Below, one piece after another: positions 40,401 through 50,032 of a stretch of 64,000 nucleotides of DNA; within the stretch, counting starts at the first letter, position 1; every line of letters starts with the position of its first letter. The stretch comes from Cyanobacteria bacterium RI_101 (GTDB lineage: Bacteria; Cyanobacteriota; Cyanobacteriia; Cyanobacteriales; Microcystaceae): the NCBI GenBank assembly GCA_016471375.1, contig WGLZ01000015.1, positions 62,001-126,000 on the forward strand. Direction: 5' to 3'. A program made the translations under genes and the position numbers. The notes beneath the pieces are model-generated. The model was not told where the DNA came from and did no database searches. It worked only from the letters and a program-made list of their open reading frames with translations.

Positions 40401-42517
40401 GGATGGAGCGGATGCGACAGGGGGATAATCTCCAGTCGGAAACGTGGCACATTACCCGCAAAACCGGCGAAAAAAGAATTGTTTCCATTTCTACGGCGGC
40501 GATCTTTGATCCCAAGGGCAAAGTCAATATTTTGGCGGTGATTCAGGACATCACCGAGCGCCAGCGGATGGAGACGGATCTCCGTCTGAGCGAAGAGCGG
40601 TTCCGGCGCTATTTTGAGCAATCTTTAATCGGCATGGCGATTACCGGCCCGAATAAAGAGTGGATCGACGCCAACGCGAGACTCTCGGAAATTTTAGGCT
40701 ATAGCTTAGAGGAGTTAAAACGCTTAACCTGGGCGGAAATGACCCACCCGGAGGATGTGGACGCCGACGTTGCCTTCTTTAACCAAGTCTTAGCCGGGGA
40801 GAGAGAAGGTTACGAAATGGATAAGCGCTTTATCCATAAAGACGGTCACATTATCTACGCCCAAATTTCCGTTCAATGTTTACGCCGAGAAGACGGGAGT
40901 TTAGACTTTTTTGTGGCCATGGTGCAGGACATCAGCGACCGGAAACAGATGGAAGAAACCCTGCGTTGGAGCGAGGCCCGCTACCGTTCTTTGATGGAGC
41001 AAGCGGGAGACGCCATTTTATTAGCGGATCTGGAGGGCAATATTATCGAAGCCAATCAGCGAGCTGCGGAGTTATTTGGCTACAGCAAGGAAGAATTTGC
41101 TCGTCTCCACTTCACCGCCCTCCATTCCCCGGAAAAGTTGGAGCTTTATCGCGGCTATTTCCAGGAAATTTTGGAGAAAGGAAGCGGCGCTTATGCCGAT
41201 GTGGAAATTATTCGCAAGGACGGCGCCGTCGTTCCCGCCGATTTGTCTAGTTCCATCATTGATTGGGGGGATCGTCGGATTTCCCAGGGCATTTTTCGCG
41301 ACGCGAGCCAGCGTAAGGAAGCGGAGCGCCAACTCCAGGCCAGCTACGAGCAATTGGCGCTGAGCAATCGGCAACTGGAGCGGGCCAGTCGCCTCAAGGA
41401 CGAATTTTTGGCGAACATGAGTCACGAACTGCGCACCCCCCTCAACGCCGTTTTGGGGATGGGCCAGGCGTTGGATGAAGAAGTCCTCGGCCCCTTGACT
41501 CCTAAACAAAAAAAGGCGGTCTCCACCATTAATTCCAGCGGGCGCCATTTATTAACCTTGATCAACGATATTTTGGATCTGTCTAAAATCGAAGCGGGAA
41601 AATTAGAGCTGGATCTGGCGCCGGTTCATCTCCAGGAAATGTGTCAACTCTGTTTACAGTTTGTCAAACAACAGGCGTTTAAAAAGCGGATCGCCCTGTC
41701 TTCCCAACTACCGCCCCAAACCCTCTACTTCCAAGGCGACGAGCGCCGTCTGCGTCAGGCGCTGATTAATCTGCTCAACAACGCCGTTAAATTCACCCCC
41801 GACGGCGGCCAAGTGTCCCTAACCGTCGCGCTCAACCTCGAAGCCAAACCGCCCTCTTTAGACTTTGAGGTACGAGACACCGGCATCGGCATTTCCCAGG
41901 AAGACCAGAAGAAACTCTTCCAACCCTTTGTCCAAATTGACAGTAAGTTAAGCCGACAATATGAAGGCACCGGCTTAGGGTTGGCGCTGGTGAAGCGCCT
42001 AACGGAACTCCACGGCGGACGGGTGAGCCTCACCAGCGAGCCGGGTCAAGGCAGTCGCTTTACCCTTTCCATTCCCTACGTCGGGGTTAATAGCCCCGCT
42101 TCCCCCGAACCCATGCCAACCCCGGAGAGTCAGCCCTTCGCCGAGCCGCCCTACCTGCTCCTGGTGGAGGACAATGTGGATAACGTGGCCAGTTTAAAAG
42201 ATTATCTGGAGTACAAAGGCTATCGTCTGGGGGTGGCCTATAACGGTCAGGAGGCGCTGGACTCCATCGCCCAGGAAACGCCGGATTTGATCCTCATGGA
42301 CGTGCAAATGCCCGTCCTTGACGGCGTCGAAGCCACCCGTCAGATTCGCGCCAACCCGGACTGGGGTTCTATTCCCATCATCGCCCTGACGGCGCTGACC
42401 ATGCCCGGCGACCGGGAGCGCTTTTTAGCCGCGGGCATGAACGACCACATCAGCAAGCCGGTGCATCTGCGGGCCTTAATGACCCTGATTAATCAATTCC
42501 TAGGCAGTAATCCTTAA
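37451..42517 (+). CDS. hybrid histidine kinase (CBS repeats, GAF, multiple PAS, HisKA, HATPase, REC)
   Basis: CBS-like VTERDFVRLAAAG.. repeats, GAF FFAVDRCLVYQF, MSHELRTPLNAVLGM H-box, LLLVEDNVDNVASL..LILMDVQMPVLDG receiver. Confidence 0.93.
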   Translation: MLNSPTVNLDWAIAVRPLITASPETPTLEVLGLLHQARRSTCSLGERESELEIIPSCAFVMAGEELAGIVTERDFVRLAAAGTDITPEQSIREIMSHPVHSLKKSQLTDAFQVAALLRERRIRHLPILDDEGKLLGCITENSLRRVLRSVDLLRLRRVGEMMDCSPVAAPAEVSILEIAQRMSDGQTSAVIIGEPLAGNPQRYRAQGLITERDLLQFQALGLDFRRFQAREAMSAPLMTIGTEESLERAYYQMQRRNIQRLGVVGEDGGLEGLLTQASILQILDPAEMYGVMEILQEKVRRLEREKVEILTSRNQQLESLLQKQTRQIETQFQQERILNEIALKIRQNLDLDQTLTTAVAEIKTFFAVDRCLVYQFEETNYRGQIVAEAVGAGWTHGLGQKIEDTCFDEGLNERYLRGDCWALSDIETAGLTDCHQQLLKQFQVRANLVVPIIIQTLAAEFDPCPQVWGLLILHQCSAPRIWQPQKIDFLKKLADQLAIAVQQSGALARAVQEIQERQAIADNLRQKETMLREAQQLARLGVWEFHPATGRVSWSPEVFAIFGLDPTRQVTYDQMSPYFHPESQALRQRLVSRALELGEPYAADFKIIRNDGSTGHIFSKGQPVFDQAGRVVSLQGILMDITERQEAVELSERLQERLSLVIKGSNDGWWDYDVTAGELYIAPRWWQMLGYGEGELKSDLETWRSFIHPEDLEGVNRAFEAVLAPGGVDSVELEYRLRHREGHYISVLSRGYTLRDAQGLAIRNCGTNTDLTPLKQKETALQVALDQLHRLNEELESRVRQRTQALEDSESRFRAIIDSVSDGIIVLDAQGDILFANPVAVVMFRRSLEELIGLQLGVPLIQGRAFDLNIHRANGEMGVAECLVAPIHWQGEEASILCLRDATERKEIEERYAQENRFRRQIVESMVEGLCVCRAIETFPHVEFVVWNPQMETITGYKIEEINAQGWYQSLYPDPDYQRRARERMERMRQGDNLQSETWHITRKTGEKRIVSISTAAIFDPKGKVNILAVIQDITERQRMETDLRLSEERFRRYFEQSLIGMAITGPNKEWIDANARLSEILGYSLEELKRLTWAEMTHPEDVDADVAFFNQVLAGEREGYEMDKRFIHKDGHIIYAQISVQCLRREDGSLDFFVAMVQDISDRKQMEETLRWSEARYRSLMEQAGDAILLADLEGNIIEANQRAAELFGYSKEEFARLHFTALHSPEKLELYRGYFQEILEKGSGAYADVEIIRKDGAVVPADLSSSIIDWGDRRISQGIFRDASQRKEAERQLQASYEQLALSNRQLERASRLKDEFLANMSHELRTPLNAVLGMGQALDEEVLGPLTPKQKKAVSTINSSGRHLLTLINDILDLSKIEAGKLELDLAPVHLQEMCQLCLQFVKQQAFKKRIALSSQLPPQTLYFQGDERRLRQALINLLNNAVKFTPDGGQVSLTVALNLEAKPPSLDFEVRDTGIGISQEDQKKLFQPFVQIDSKLSRQYEGTGLGLALVKRLTELHGGRVSLTSEPGQGSRFTLSIPYVGVNSPASPEPMPTPESQPFAEPPYLLLVEDNVDNVASLKDYLEYKGYRLGVAYNGQEALDSIAQETPDLILMDVQMPVLDGVEATRQIRANPDWGSIPIIALTALTMPGDRERFLAAGMNDHISKPVHLRALMTLINQFLGSNP

Positions 42518-42604
42518 GTTCTCTTAACATTGGGCTTCCGCCTCCAGAAAGCTATGGTAACGTTTGGGGTATCAAGCTTGTCCGGGAGAAACGGAACTTT
42601 TCCT

Positions 42605-44311
42605 ATGGTCGCAAAAACGGGACGATTCGCTATCCTTGAGCAGTTCCTCGCCGATGGCATTCACTATATGTTCGGCAATCCGGGAACTGTTGAGCAGGGA
42701 TTTCTAGACGCCCTCTGGCAATACCCCGACTTAAAATATATTTTAACCCTACAAGAAACCGTGGCGGTGATGGCCGCGGATGGCTACGCCCGGGCCACCC
42801 AGCGCCCGGCCCTGGTGCAAATCCACAGCACGCCGGGGTTGGGCAACGCCGTTGGGGCGCTCTACCAAGCCAAGCGGGGGCATTCTCCCCTTGTCGTGAT
42901 TGGGGGGGACGCGGGGATTAAATATTTGGGCATGGACGCCCAAATGGCCGGAGATTTAGTGGCTATGGCGGAGCCGGTGACCAAATGGGCGGCCATGGTG
43001 AGCGATCCCCGCTCTCTCCTGCGAATGCTCCGCCGGGCCATTAAAATCGCGGCCACGCCCCCCATGGGGCCGGTTTATCTCTGTTTGCCCCAGGATATTC
43101 TGGACGCGCCGGTGACGGAGGAGATTTACCCCACTCCCATTCCCTCCACCCGCGTGGCGCCGCCGTTGGAAACTCTAGTTCCTATCGCCCAAGCTCTCGC
43201 CGGCGCCGATAAACCGATGATCTTTGTCGGGGACGGCGTGGCCTATTCCCAAGCCCAGGCGGAATTAACCCGAGTGGCGGAATTGATCGGCGCCGAGGTC
43301 TATGACGCCGACGCTGGGGAAGTGAACATGAGCTACGCCCATCCCCTTTACCAGGGTTCCACCGGTCACATGTTCGGCGCTCAAAGTCGCCCCATCACCG
43401 AAAAGGGAGACGCCAATTTAATCTGCGGCACCTATGTTTTACCGGAGGTCTTCCCGGAATTGACCCCCATTTTTAAACCCGGCGCTCCGGTTTTCCACAT
43501 CGACCTCAACGCCTACGAAATCGCCAAAAGTCATCCCGTTGATCTGGGGCTGGCCAGCGATCCCAAGTTAACCCTGGCGGCGCTGGGGGATCTGTTGGAG
43601 CAAACCCTGACCCCGGAGCGGAGGGCGCAAGCTCAAGCTCGAACCGAGGCTATCGGCGCCGCTAAGGCCGCTAAGATTGAAGCCGCCAAGGCCGCGGATC
43701 TGGCCGCCAAGGCCGACGTTCCTTTAGAATTTGCGACCTTCATGGCGGAGTTGGCGCCGCGCCTGCCGGAGGACGCCATTATTTTTGACGAGGCGCTGAC
43801 CTGCTCTCCCCCCATTAGCCGTTATTTTCCCCCCAGGGAAACCGGGCGTTATTTCCTCACTCGGGGCGGCTCCCTGGGGGTGGGGATTCCCGGCGCTATC
43901 GGCGCTCAGTTAGCTAACCCCGATAAGTTGGTCATCGGCTTTACCGGGGACGGCGGCAGTCTCTACACCATCCAGGCGCTGTGGACCGCAGCCCGCCACA
44001 ACGTCAACGCCAAGTTTGTGATTTGCAACAACCGCACCTACAAGCTTCTGCAACTGAACATCCAGGCTTACTGGCGGGAGCAGGCGGTGGAGGCCCATGA
44101 TTTTCCCCTCAGTTTTGATCTCTCCCGTCCCGTTATTCGCTTCGACGAGTTGGCCCGCTCCTTGGGGGTGGAGGCGGCGCGGGTGGAAACCCCGGAGCAG
44201 ATTATTCCCGCCATCGAAACGGCGCTGGCCCATCCCGGCCCCTTTTTACTGGACGTGGTGGTCAAGGGGGATATTCACCCGGAGATGATCGGGGTGCGGT
44301 GCGGGCAGTAG
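42605..44311 (+). CDS. thiamine-pyrophosphate-dependent decarboxylase (benzoylformate decarboxylase/ALS-like)
   Basis: GIHYMFGNPGTVEQGFLDAL, LQETVAVMAADGYARATQRPA, GFTGDGGSLYTIQALWTAARHNVNAKFVICNN TPP motif. Confidence 0.88.
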   Translation: MVAKTGRFAILEQFLADGIHYMFGNPGTVEQGFLDALWQYPDLKYILTLQETVAVMAADGYARATQRPALVQIHSTPGLGNAVGALYQAKRGHSPLVVIGGDAGIKYLGMDAQMAGDLVAMAEPVTKWAAMVSDPRSLLRMLRRAIKIAATPPMGPVYLCLPQDILDAPVTEEIYPTPIPSTRVAPPLETLVPIAQALAGADKPMIFVGDGVAYSQAQAELTRVAELIGAEVYDADAGEVNMSYAHPLYQGSTGHMFGAQSRPITEKGDANLICGTYVLPEVFPELTPIFKPGAPVFHIDLNAYEIAKSHPVDLGLASDPKLTLAALGDLLEQTLTPERRAQAQARTEAIGAAKAAKIEAAKAADLAAKADVPLEFATFMAELAPRLPEDAIIFDEALTCSPPISRYFPPRETGRYFLTRGGSLGVGIPGAIGAQLANPDKLVIGFTGDGGSLYTIQALWTAARHNVNAKFVICNNRTYKLLQLNIQAYWREQAVEAHDFPLSFDLSRPVIRFDELARSLGVEAARVETPEQIIPAIETALAHPGPFLLDVVVKGDIHPEMIGVRCGQ

Positions 44312-44324
44312 CGGCGCTTGGGTT

Positions 44325-44475
44325 GATTTCCACTCCCCCTCTTGGGAGGGGGTTGGGGGGTGGGTTCTGACCCTAAGACTAACCCACCCCTAACCCCTCC
44401 GAGGGAGGGGAACCGGCCTTAAAAGTCCCCCTTGGAAAGGGGGATTTAGGGGGATCAAACCCAAAACTGGCTCTT
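44325..44475. repeat. dispersed GC-rich intergenic repeat
   Basis: ccccctcttgggagggggttggggggtgggtt...acccacccctaacccctccgagggaggggaa...cccccttggaaagggggatttagggggatcaaaccc. Confidence 0.75.
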
Positions 44476-44548
44476 TAACCACAATGTTTATGTATTAAAG
44501 AACCGGGGGATCAAAAATCTTTTTTTTCTAGCAAAAGGTGAATAACCC

Positions 44549-46075
44549 ATGACTTCTACCGAATCCTTTGATTACATCATCGTCGGCGCCGGCGCCGCAG
44601 GGTGCGTACTGGCCAACCGGCTGACGGAGAACCCGGACTGTCGGGTCTTGCTCCTAGAGGCGGGACGCCCAGACGACGACCCCAATATCCATAGCAAGGA
44701 CGGATTTATCAAACTCTGGGGCACGGACTACGACTGGCAGTTCCATTCCGAACCCCAACCGGAACTGAACGGGCGCTCGATCTCCATTATCCAGGGCAAG
44801 GTTTTGGGGGGTGGCAGTTCTGTCCACGCCATGATGTACGTCCGGGGCAACCGTCGCAATTTCGACCAATGGCGGGATCTGGGTAATCCGGGCTGGAGTT
44901 ATGAGGATGTCCTGCCCTATTTCCGCAAATCCGAGGATTACGCCGGGAAAATGTCCGAGTACCGCAGTCAGGGCGGCCTCCTTTCCGCGCGGCCTTGCCC
45001 GACTTTAAGCGCCAGCGCCGAAGCCTTTTTGAGCGCCTGCGAAGAATTGGGCTATCCCCAAGGGGATGGGGATTTTAACGGCGCCGTCCAGGAAAATCAG
45101 GGAACGGTGATGCAGTTTAACCTCACCGCCGAGAATCAGCGAGCCAGTTCCGCCTCCGCTTTTTTAACCCCGGTTCTCTCCCGTCCGAACTTAACCGTCC
45201 TCACCGGAGCGCCGGTTACCCGCGTTCTCTTCCAAGGCAATAAAGCCACAGGGGTGGACTATCTTCAGGACGGGCAAAGCCGACAAGCTCACACTAGCGG
45301 GGAAGTGATCCTCTGCGGCGGCGCCTTTCTCTCGCCGAAACTACTGCTCCTCTCCGGCGTCGGCCCGGCGGCCCATTTGGAAAGCCTAGGGATTCCCGTT
45401 GTCCTCGATCTGCCGGGGGTGGGGCAAAACCTTCAGGATCATCTGCGCCTGCAAGTGATCTTTAAATCCAAACAGGAGCTACCCCTGCCGGCGCTCCTCT
45501 GCGAAACGGCGCTGTTTACCCATTCCGAGGGCGACCGCGACGCCTGTCCCGATATTCAGATTAACTTTAGCTCCGGTATTCCGGGTTTTCCGCCCCCGGA
45601 ATACGCCCAGATCATCGACGGCCCCTTTTCTATCTTTGTCCCCATCCTGATCCAAGCCCAGAGTCGGGGCGAGGTCAAACTCCGCTCCAGCGATCCCCTC
45701 GCGCCGCCCATCATCGATCCCAAGTACCTGAGCCATCCCCGGGATTTGCAAACCTATCTCCGGGCCATCGAACTCTGTCGGGAAATCGCCGGAACCTCCG
45801 CCTTCGGAGCGTTTAACGACGGCGAAATCGCCCCCGGCGCTCTTAACGGCGACGAAGCCTACATCCGCAAATACGCGGAAACCATCTGGCATCCCGCCGG
45901 CACCTGTCGGATGGGGAACGACGACCTAGCGGTGACGGACGCGGAACTGCGGGTTCGGGGTCTGGAAAATCTGCGGGTGATGGACGCCTCCATTATGCCC
46001 AACGTCACCAGTGGCAATACCTACGCCCCCTGTGTGATGATTGCCGAAAAAGGCGCCGATCTGTTAATCAGTTAA
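44549..46075 (+). CDS. GMC family oxidoreductase (choline dehydrogenase-like)
   Basis: YIIVGAGAAGCVLANRLTENPDCRVLLLEAG, GKVLGGGSSVHAMMYVRG, IWHPAGTCRMG. Confidence 0.93.
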   Translation: MTSTESFDYIIVGAGAAGCVLANRLTENPDCRVLLLEAGRPDDDPNIHSKDGFIKLWGTDYDWQFHSEPQPELNGRSISIIQGKVLGGGSSVHAMMYVRGNRRNFDQWRDLGNPGWSYEDVLPYFRKSEDYAGKMSEYRSQGGLLSARPCPTLSASAEAFLSACEELGYPQGDGDFNGAVQENQGTVMQFNLTAENQRASSASAFLTPVLSRPNLTVLTGAPVTRVLFQGNKATGVDYLQDGQSRQAHTSGEVILCGGAFLSPKLLLLSGVGPAAHLESLGIPVVLDLPGVGQNLQDHLRLQVIFKSKQELPLPALLCETALFTHSEGDRDACPDIQINFSSGIPGFPPPEYAQIIDGPFSIFVPILIQAQSRGEVKLRSSDPLAPPIIDPKYLSHPRDLQTYLRAIELCREIAGTSAFGAFNDGEIAPGALNGDEAYIRKYAETIWHPAGTCRMGNDDLAVTDAELRVRGLENLRVMDASIMPNVTSGNTYAPCVMIAEKGADLLIS

Positions 46076-46101
46076 CAGATATCAGATATCAGATATCAGA
46101 T
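46074..46101. repeat. heptameric short tandem repeat (STRR-like)
   Basis: cagatatcagatatcagatatcagat. Confidence 0.75.
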
Positions 46102-46103
46102 GA

Positions 46104-46130
46104 AGTATCCTGAGCGAATCGAAGGATACT
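46104..46130. repeat. small dispersed hairpin (GAGC-CGA loop family)
   Basis: AGTATCCT-gagcgaatcga-AGGATACT. Confidence 0.7.
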
Positions 46131-46181
46131 CAGCCTTAAAAATCAGCCTGTTTTGTTTCTTTACTTTCAAGGAGTTAACCC

Positions 46182-47036
46182 GTGTCTAAAAAAATCCTCG
46201 TCATCCTCTCCGAATGGGGCTATTGGGGCGAAGAGTTGGTCGGCCCCTACGATGTCCTGCTCAAGGCTGGTTACAGTTTCGATTTCGCCACCGCCAAGGG
46301 TCGCAAACCTCCGGCGCTTCCCCCCAGTATGGACGAAACCTACGTGGATCCGCCTTTGGCGAAGTGCGTCACCGACGCCCATTTTGCGAAACGGACAAAG
46401 GAGGTGGACGGCTCCGATTTACTGGCTAAGCCCATCAATATTTCCGAGTGGTTCCCGGCGATGCCCTATTTCAACAGCGCCAATTTTGGCCATGAACTGG
46501 AGGCTTACTACGCTAAACGGGATCAGGCTTGGAAAGAGCTGGAACAGTACGCCGCTCTGCTGATGCCCGGCGGTTCCGGGCCCATGGTGGATATGGTTAA
46601 CAATGAACGGGTTCACGACATTATCCTCGGTTTCCTCGCTCAGGATAAATTGATCGCCGCCGAGTGCTACTGCGTCACGGCGCTGGCCTTCGCTCGGGAC
46701 TGGACCGACCGGAAAAGCATTATTTGGGGCAAACATGTCACCGGCCACGCTCGGGAGTACGACTACAAAGACGGCACCGGCTTCGCCCAGATGTACGGCT
46801 ACGACGACCAGCCCATGAATACCTCCGCCAACTTCGGCCCGCCCTTCTATCCTTTGGAATACATCCTCCGGGACGCGGTGGGCCCCGAGGGTCAATACCA
46901 CGGCGGCGTCGGCCATACCCTCTCCACCATTCTGGATTATCCCTTCTTGACCGGGCGCTCGACCCAGGATTCAACCCTGGTAGGGGAACTGATGGTGGAG
47001 GTTCTGGAAAAGGGTCTCCGGCGCTACGGCTGGTAA
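46182..47036 (+). CDS. DJ-1/PfpI type 1 glutamine amidotransferase-like protein
   Basis: ILVILSEWGYWGEELVGPYDVLLKAGYSFDFATAKG, AALLMPGGSGPMVDM, AAECYCVTALAFA nucleophile elbow. Confidence 0.82.
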   Translation: MSKKILVILSEWGYWGEELVGPYDVLLKAGYSFDFATAKGRKPPALPPSMDETYVDPPLAKCVTDAHFAKRTKEVDGSDLLAKPINISEWFPAMPYFNSANFGHELEAYYAKRDQAWKELEQYAALLMPGGSGPMVDMVNNERVHDIILGFLAQDKLIAAECYCVTALAFARDWTDRKSIIWGKHVTGHAREYDYKDGTGFAQMYGYDDQPMNTSANFGPPFYPLEYILRDAVGPEGQYHGGVGHTLSTILDYPFLTGRSTQDSTLVGELMVEVLEKGLRRYGW

Positions 47037-47068
47037 ATCCGGCGCTTGAAATGGCCTAACCCCTCGAT

Positions 47069-47106
47069 CCCCAGTTGGAGATTATCTTTAACTGGGGGTC
47101 TTTTTT
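47069..47106 (+). terminator. Rho-independent-type terminator
   Basis: CCCCAGTT-loop-AACTGGGG followed by gtcTTTTTT; 30 nt after the PfpI stop. Confidence 0.8.
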
Positions 47107-48463
47107 AAACCCGAGTGGCCCGGTTAGCGCCGGCTTCCACTTCCCGAACTTTTTTGCCCCGCCAGAAGAGCCGCAGGGGAGAACCTTTAAAACCCAGTTG
47201 TTTGCGGAACTGCCCTTCGATATAGCGCCGGTAGTTTTCGTTAAAGCGTTTGGGGTCGTTGACAAAGAGGGCGATGGTGGGCGGTTGGGTTGAAACCTGA
47301 GTACCATAGTAAATTTTTCCCTGTTTACCCTGGCGGGTGGTGGGGGGAGAATGCCAACCCACCGCCTCCTGGATCACTTCGTTGATCACCGCCGTGCTGA
47401 CCCGGCGCCGATGACTTTCCGCGGCGATATCCACCAAATCGAGGATTTTTTGCACCCGCAACCCCGTTTCGGCGCTGACGAAGATCATCTCCGCCCACTC
47501 CATAAAGTACAACCGGGACATCAGCTCCTGTTGATGCTCGTAGATGGTGTAGGAGTCTTTTTCCACCGCGTCCCATTTATTAACGACTAGGATCACCGCC
47601 CGCCCGTCTTCAATGATCCGACCGGCTAACTTCAAATCCTGATCCGTGACCCCGTCCAGGACATCGAGCACAAACAAAACCACGTCCGAGCGCCGGATGG
47701 CCTTAAAGGCCCGGTTAATACTAAAAAATTCGGCGCCGTAGTCCACATTTTTCTTGCGGCGGATACCGGCGGTGTCGATCAGACGATAGCGGCGCTCGTT
47801 CCGCTCCACCACCATATCAATAGCGTCCCGAGTGGTGCCGGAAATGGGACTGACAATGGCCCGATTCTCGCCGGTGATGGCGTTGAGGAGACTGGATTTG
47901 CCCACGTTGGGGCGCCCGATGATGGCCACCTTAATTTCCTCCGGCTCCGCGTCCTGGGAAATGGGGGGCAAGTAGCCGATCAGTTCGTCCAACAACTCCC
48001 CTGTGCCGCTCCCGTGGATGGCGGAGATGGGATAGGGTTCCCCCAGGCCCAATTCCCAAAACTGGGCGGCTTGGACAATGCCCTGCTCCGGGGATTCGCA
48101 CTTATTAACCGCCAGTAAAACGGGAACGGATTGGAGGCGCAACCACTGGGCGATTTCCGCGTCGCTGGGGGTGGGGCCGCTCTGGCCGTCCACAACTAAA
48201 ATGGCCGCCTCGGCCTCCGCCAGCGCCAAACTGGCCTGCTCCCGGATCTGGGGTAAAAATTCCGTGTCGTCCTCAAAGACTAACCCCCCCGTATCCACCA
48301 CCTGAAACTCCCGGTCTTGCCAAAAAGCGGGACGGTAGGTGCGGTCTCGGGTGATGCCCGGCTGGTCGTGGACAATAGCCTGCTGATCCCCCGCCAGACG
48401 GTTGACTAGGGTCGATTTGCCCACGTTGGGGCGACCAATAATAGCGACGGTGGGCAAGGGCAT
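47105..48463 (-). CDS. der: ribosome-associated GTPase Der/EngA
   Basis: two G domains [14 protein letters not shown] and [14 protein letters not shown]. Confidence 0.97.
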   Translation of the reverse strand: MPLPTVAIIGRPNVGKSTLVNRLAGDQQAIVHDQPGITRDRTYRPAFWQDREFQVVDTGGLVFEDDTEFLPQIREQASLALAEAEAAILVVDGQSGPTPSDAEIAQWLRLQSVPVLLAVNKCESPEQGIVQAAQFWELGLGEPYPISAIHGSGTGELLDELIGYLPPISQDAEPEEIKVAIIGRPNVGKSSLLNAITGENRAIVSPISGTTRDAIDMVVERNERRYRLIDTAGIRRKKNVDYGAEFFSINRAFKAIRRSDVVLFVLDVLDGVTDQDLKLAGRIIEDGRAVILVVNKWDAVEKDSYTIYEHQQELMSRLYFMEWAEMIFVSAETGLRVQKILDLVDIAAESHRRRVSTAVINEVIQEAVGWHSPPTTRQGKQGKIYYGTQVSTQPPTIALFVNDPKRFNENYRRYIEGQFRKQLGFKGSPLRLFWRGKKVREVEAGANRATRV

Positions 48464-48567
48464 AGGGAAAACCGGGATCTGGGGGCGATCATAACGGTAG
48501 CAAATTTTTATCGGCGCTTAACTCTCCGGCGCCAATTCTGAGAGAAAGTCGTGGTAGACTTGGCGCC

Positions 48568-49314
48568 ATGACCCCCAGCGCCGAACCTCTGATTATTGCC
48601 GAGCAGGTGGAAAAATGGTTTGACCAGTTCCATGTCCTGCGGGGCGCCAATTTAACGGTGCGTCGTCAGGAAGTCGTGGTGATTATGGGCCCCTCCGGGT
48701 CGGGAAAATCCACCTTTATCCGCACCTTTAACGCCCTAGAACCCTACCAAAAGGGTCAAGTGATCGTGGACGGCGTTCGCCTGGGAGAGGATTTGCGGGG
48801 GATTGAGACCATTCGTCAGGAAGTGGGCATGGTCTTTCAGCACTTTAACCTCTTTCCCCATTTATCGGTTCTCGATAACATTACTCTAGCCCCCCGCTGG
48901 GTGCGGCGCTATTCCCAGGAGCAAGCGGAAGCCATCGCCCTCGATTTGCTAGAGCGGGTGGGTATTTTACCCCAGGCCCATAAATTCCCGGCCCAACTCT
49001 CCGGCGGCCAAAAACAACGGGTGGCCATCGCTCGGGCCCTAGCCATGCAACCGAAAATCATGCTCTTCGACGAACCTACCTCGGCGCTAGACCCGGAGAT
49101 GGTGCGGGAGGTGCTGGAAGTCATGCGGGATCTCGCTCGGGGCGGCATGACCATGGTCTGCGTTAGCCACGAGGTGGGCTTCGCTCGGGAGGCGGCGGAC
49201 CGGGTCGCCTTTATGGATGGGGGCGTTGTTTTGGAAACAGCGCCGCCCGAGGAGTTTTTCCAACATCCCCAACATCCCCGGGCCCAACAGTTTCTGGATC
49301 AGATCTTGTTTTAG
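48568..49314 (+). CDS. polar amino acid ABC transporter ATP-binding protein
   Basis: [55 protein letters not shown]. Confidence 0.94.
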   Translation: MTPSAEPLIIAEQVEKWFDQFHVLRGANLTVRRQEVVVIMGPSGSGKSTFIRTFNALEPYQKGQVIVDGVRLGEDLRGIETIRQEVGMVFQHFNLFPHLSVLDNITLAPRWVRRYSQEQAEAIALDLLERVGILPQAHKFPAQLSGGQKQRVAIARALAMQPKIMLFDEPTSALDPEMVREVLEVMRDLARGGMTMVCVSHEVGFAREAADRVAFMDGGVVLETAPPEEFFQHPQHPRAQQFLDQILF

Positions 49315-49453
49315 TCGGCTCTCCGGGAATGAGGCTGGTAGTTAGAGAGCCAATTGGCCAGACCCCTTACTGGAACAGCTTTTCTGAGCTAACGCCAAAT
49401 CAAAATTGTATAACAGGATACAGTTCTCGGCGTGATCCCCAGAGAGCCTTTTA

Positions 49454-49499
49454 GTCTTAAAAAATCTGCCCGAGGAAATTGGCTCAGCTCATCAGCGAC
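49454..49499 (-). pseudogene. remnant of DUF2214 gene 3' end (direct repeat of 50828-50873)
   Basis: about 37/46 nt match to the 3' end of the 50831-51310 gene; decodes LMS*ANFLGQIF* vs LMARANSLGQIF*. Confidence 0.75.
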
Positions 49500-49702
49500 A
49501 CTCTATTCTTGAGATTAAGCAAGTCAACCGGGATAATAGTCAAGAGATTAACGCCGGTCGAGACTTAAACCTCCGGGATCTGGATCTATAATTTTTCTCA
49601 TGGGAGGAACTGGAAGTCGCCATTATTCTCATTTAGAGGCATCAATGTTGGTTAGACCATCTCAGCCCCAAAGTACTAAATTACTGTAAACACCTTAAAG
49701 TT
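49500..49702 (+). pseudogene. decayed 5' extension of the coiled-coil ORF
   Basis: same frame as 49703 ORF: ..ILEIKQVNRDNSQEINAGRDLNLRDLDL*FFSWEELEVAIILI*RHQCWLDHLSPKVLNYCKHLKV-MEKI..; stops at 49589 and 49634. Confidence 0.5.
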
Positions 49703-50005
49703 ATGGAAAAAATCACCGCAGAAAAATTGCAAACGGAACTCACTCAACTAAAAGCCGAATTTCAGAAAATTGAGGAACAATATACAAAAATGATGGCCCT
49801 TAAAGATCGACAAATTGAAGATCGGGATAAAACGATTCAATATCAGGATAAAACTATCGCTCAATATCGTCAACAAATTGACGAACTTCAACAAAATCTT
49901 GATCTCCTCGCAAAACCTCCCAGCGAAGCAGAGGCGACGGGAATGGCAAAACACTTCCTGGCATGGCTAGAAAGCGTTAAAAGGGAGGCGCAAGTTCAAT
50001 CCTAA
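49703..50005 (+). CDS. coiled-coil protein of unknown function
   Basis: heptad-like TQLKAEFQKIEEQYTKMMALKDRQIEDRDKTIQYQDKTIAQYRQQIDELQQNLDLL. Confidence 0.6.
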   Translation: MEKITAEKLQTELTQLKAEFQKIEEQYTKMMALKDRQIEDRDKTIQYQDKTIAQYRQQIDELQQNLDLLAKPPSEAEATGMAKHFLAWLESVKREAQVQS

Positions 50006-50032
50006 CAATCCGCTTCAGATGCCTCAACGATC

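Noticed and set aside
49317-49351. GGCTCTC...GAGAGCC inverted repeat after the ABC ATPase gene as terminator
   Set aside because: Only 7 bp, long loop and no T-tract, so too weak to call
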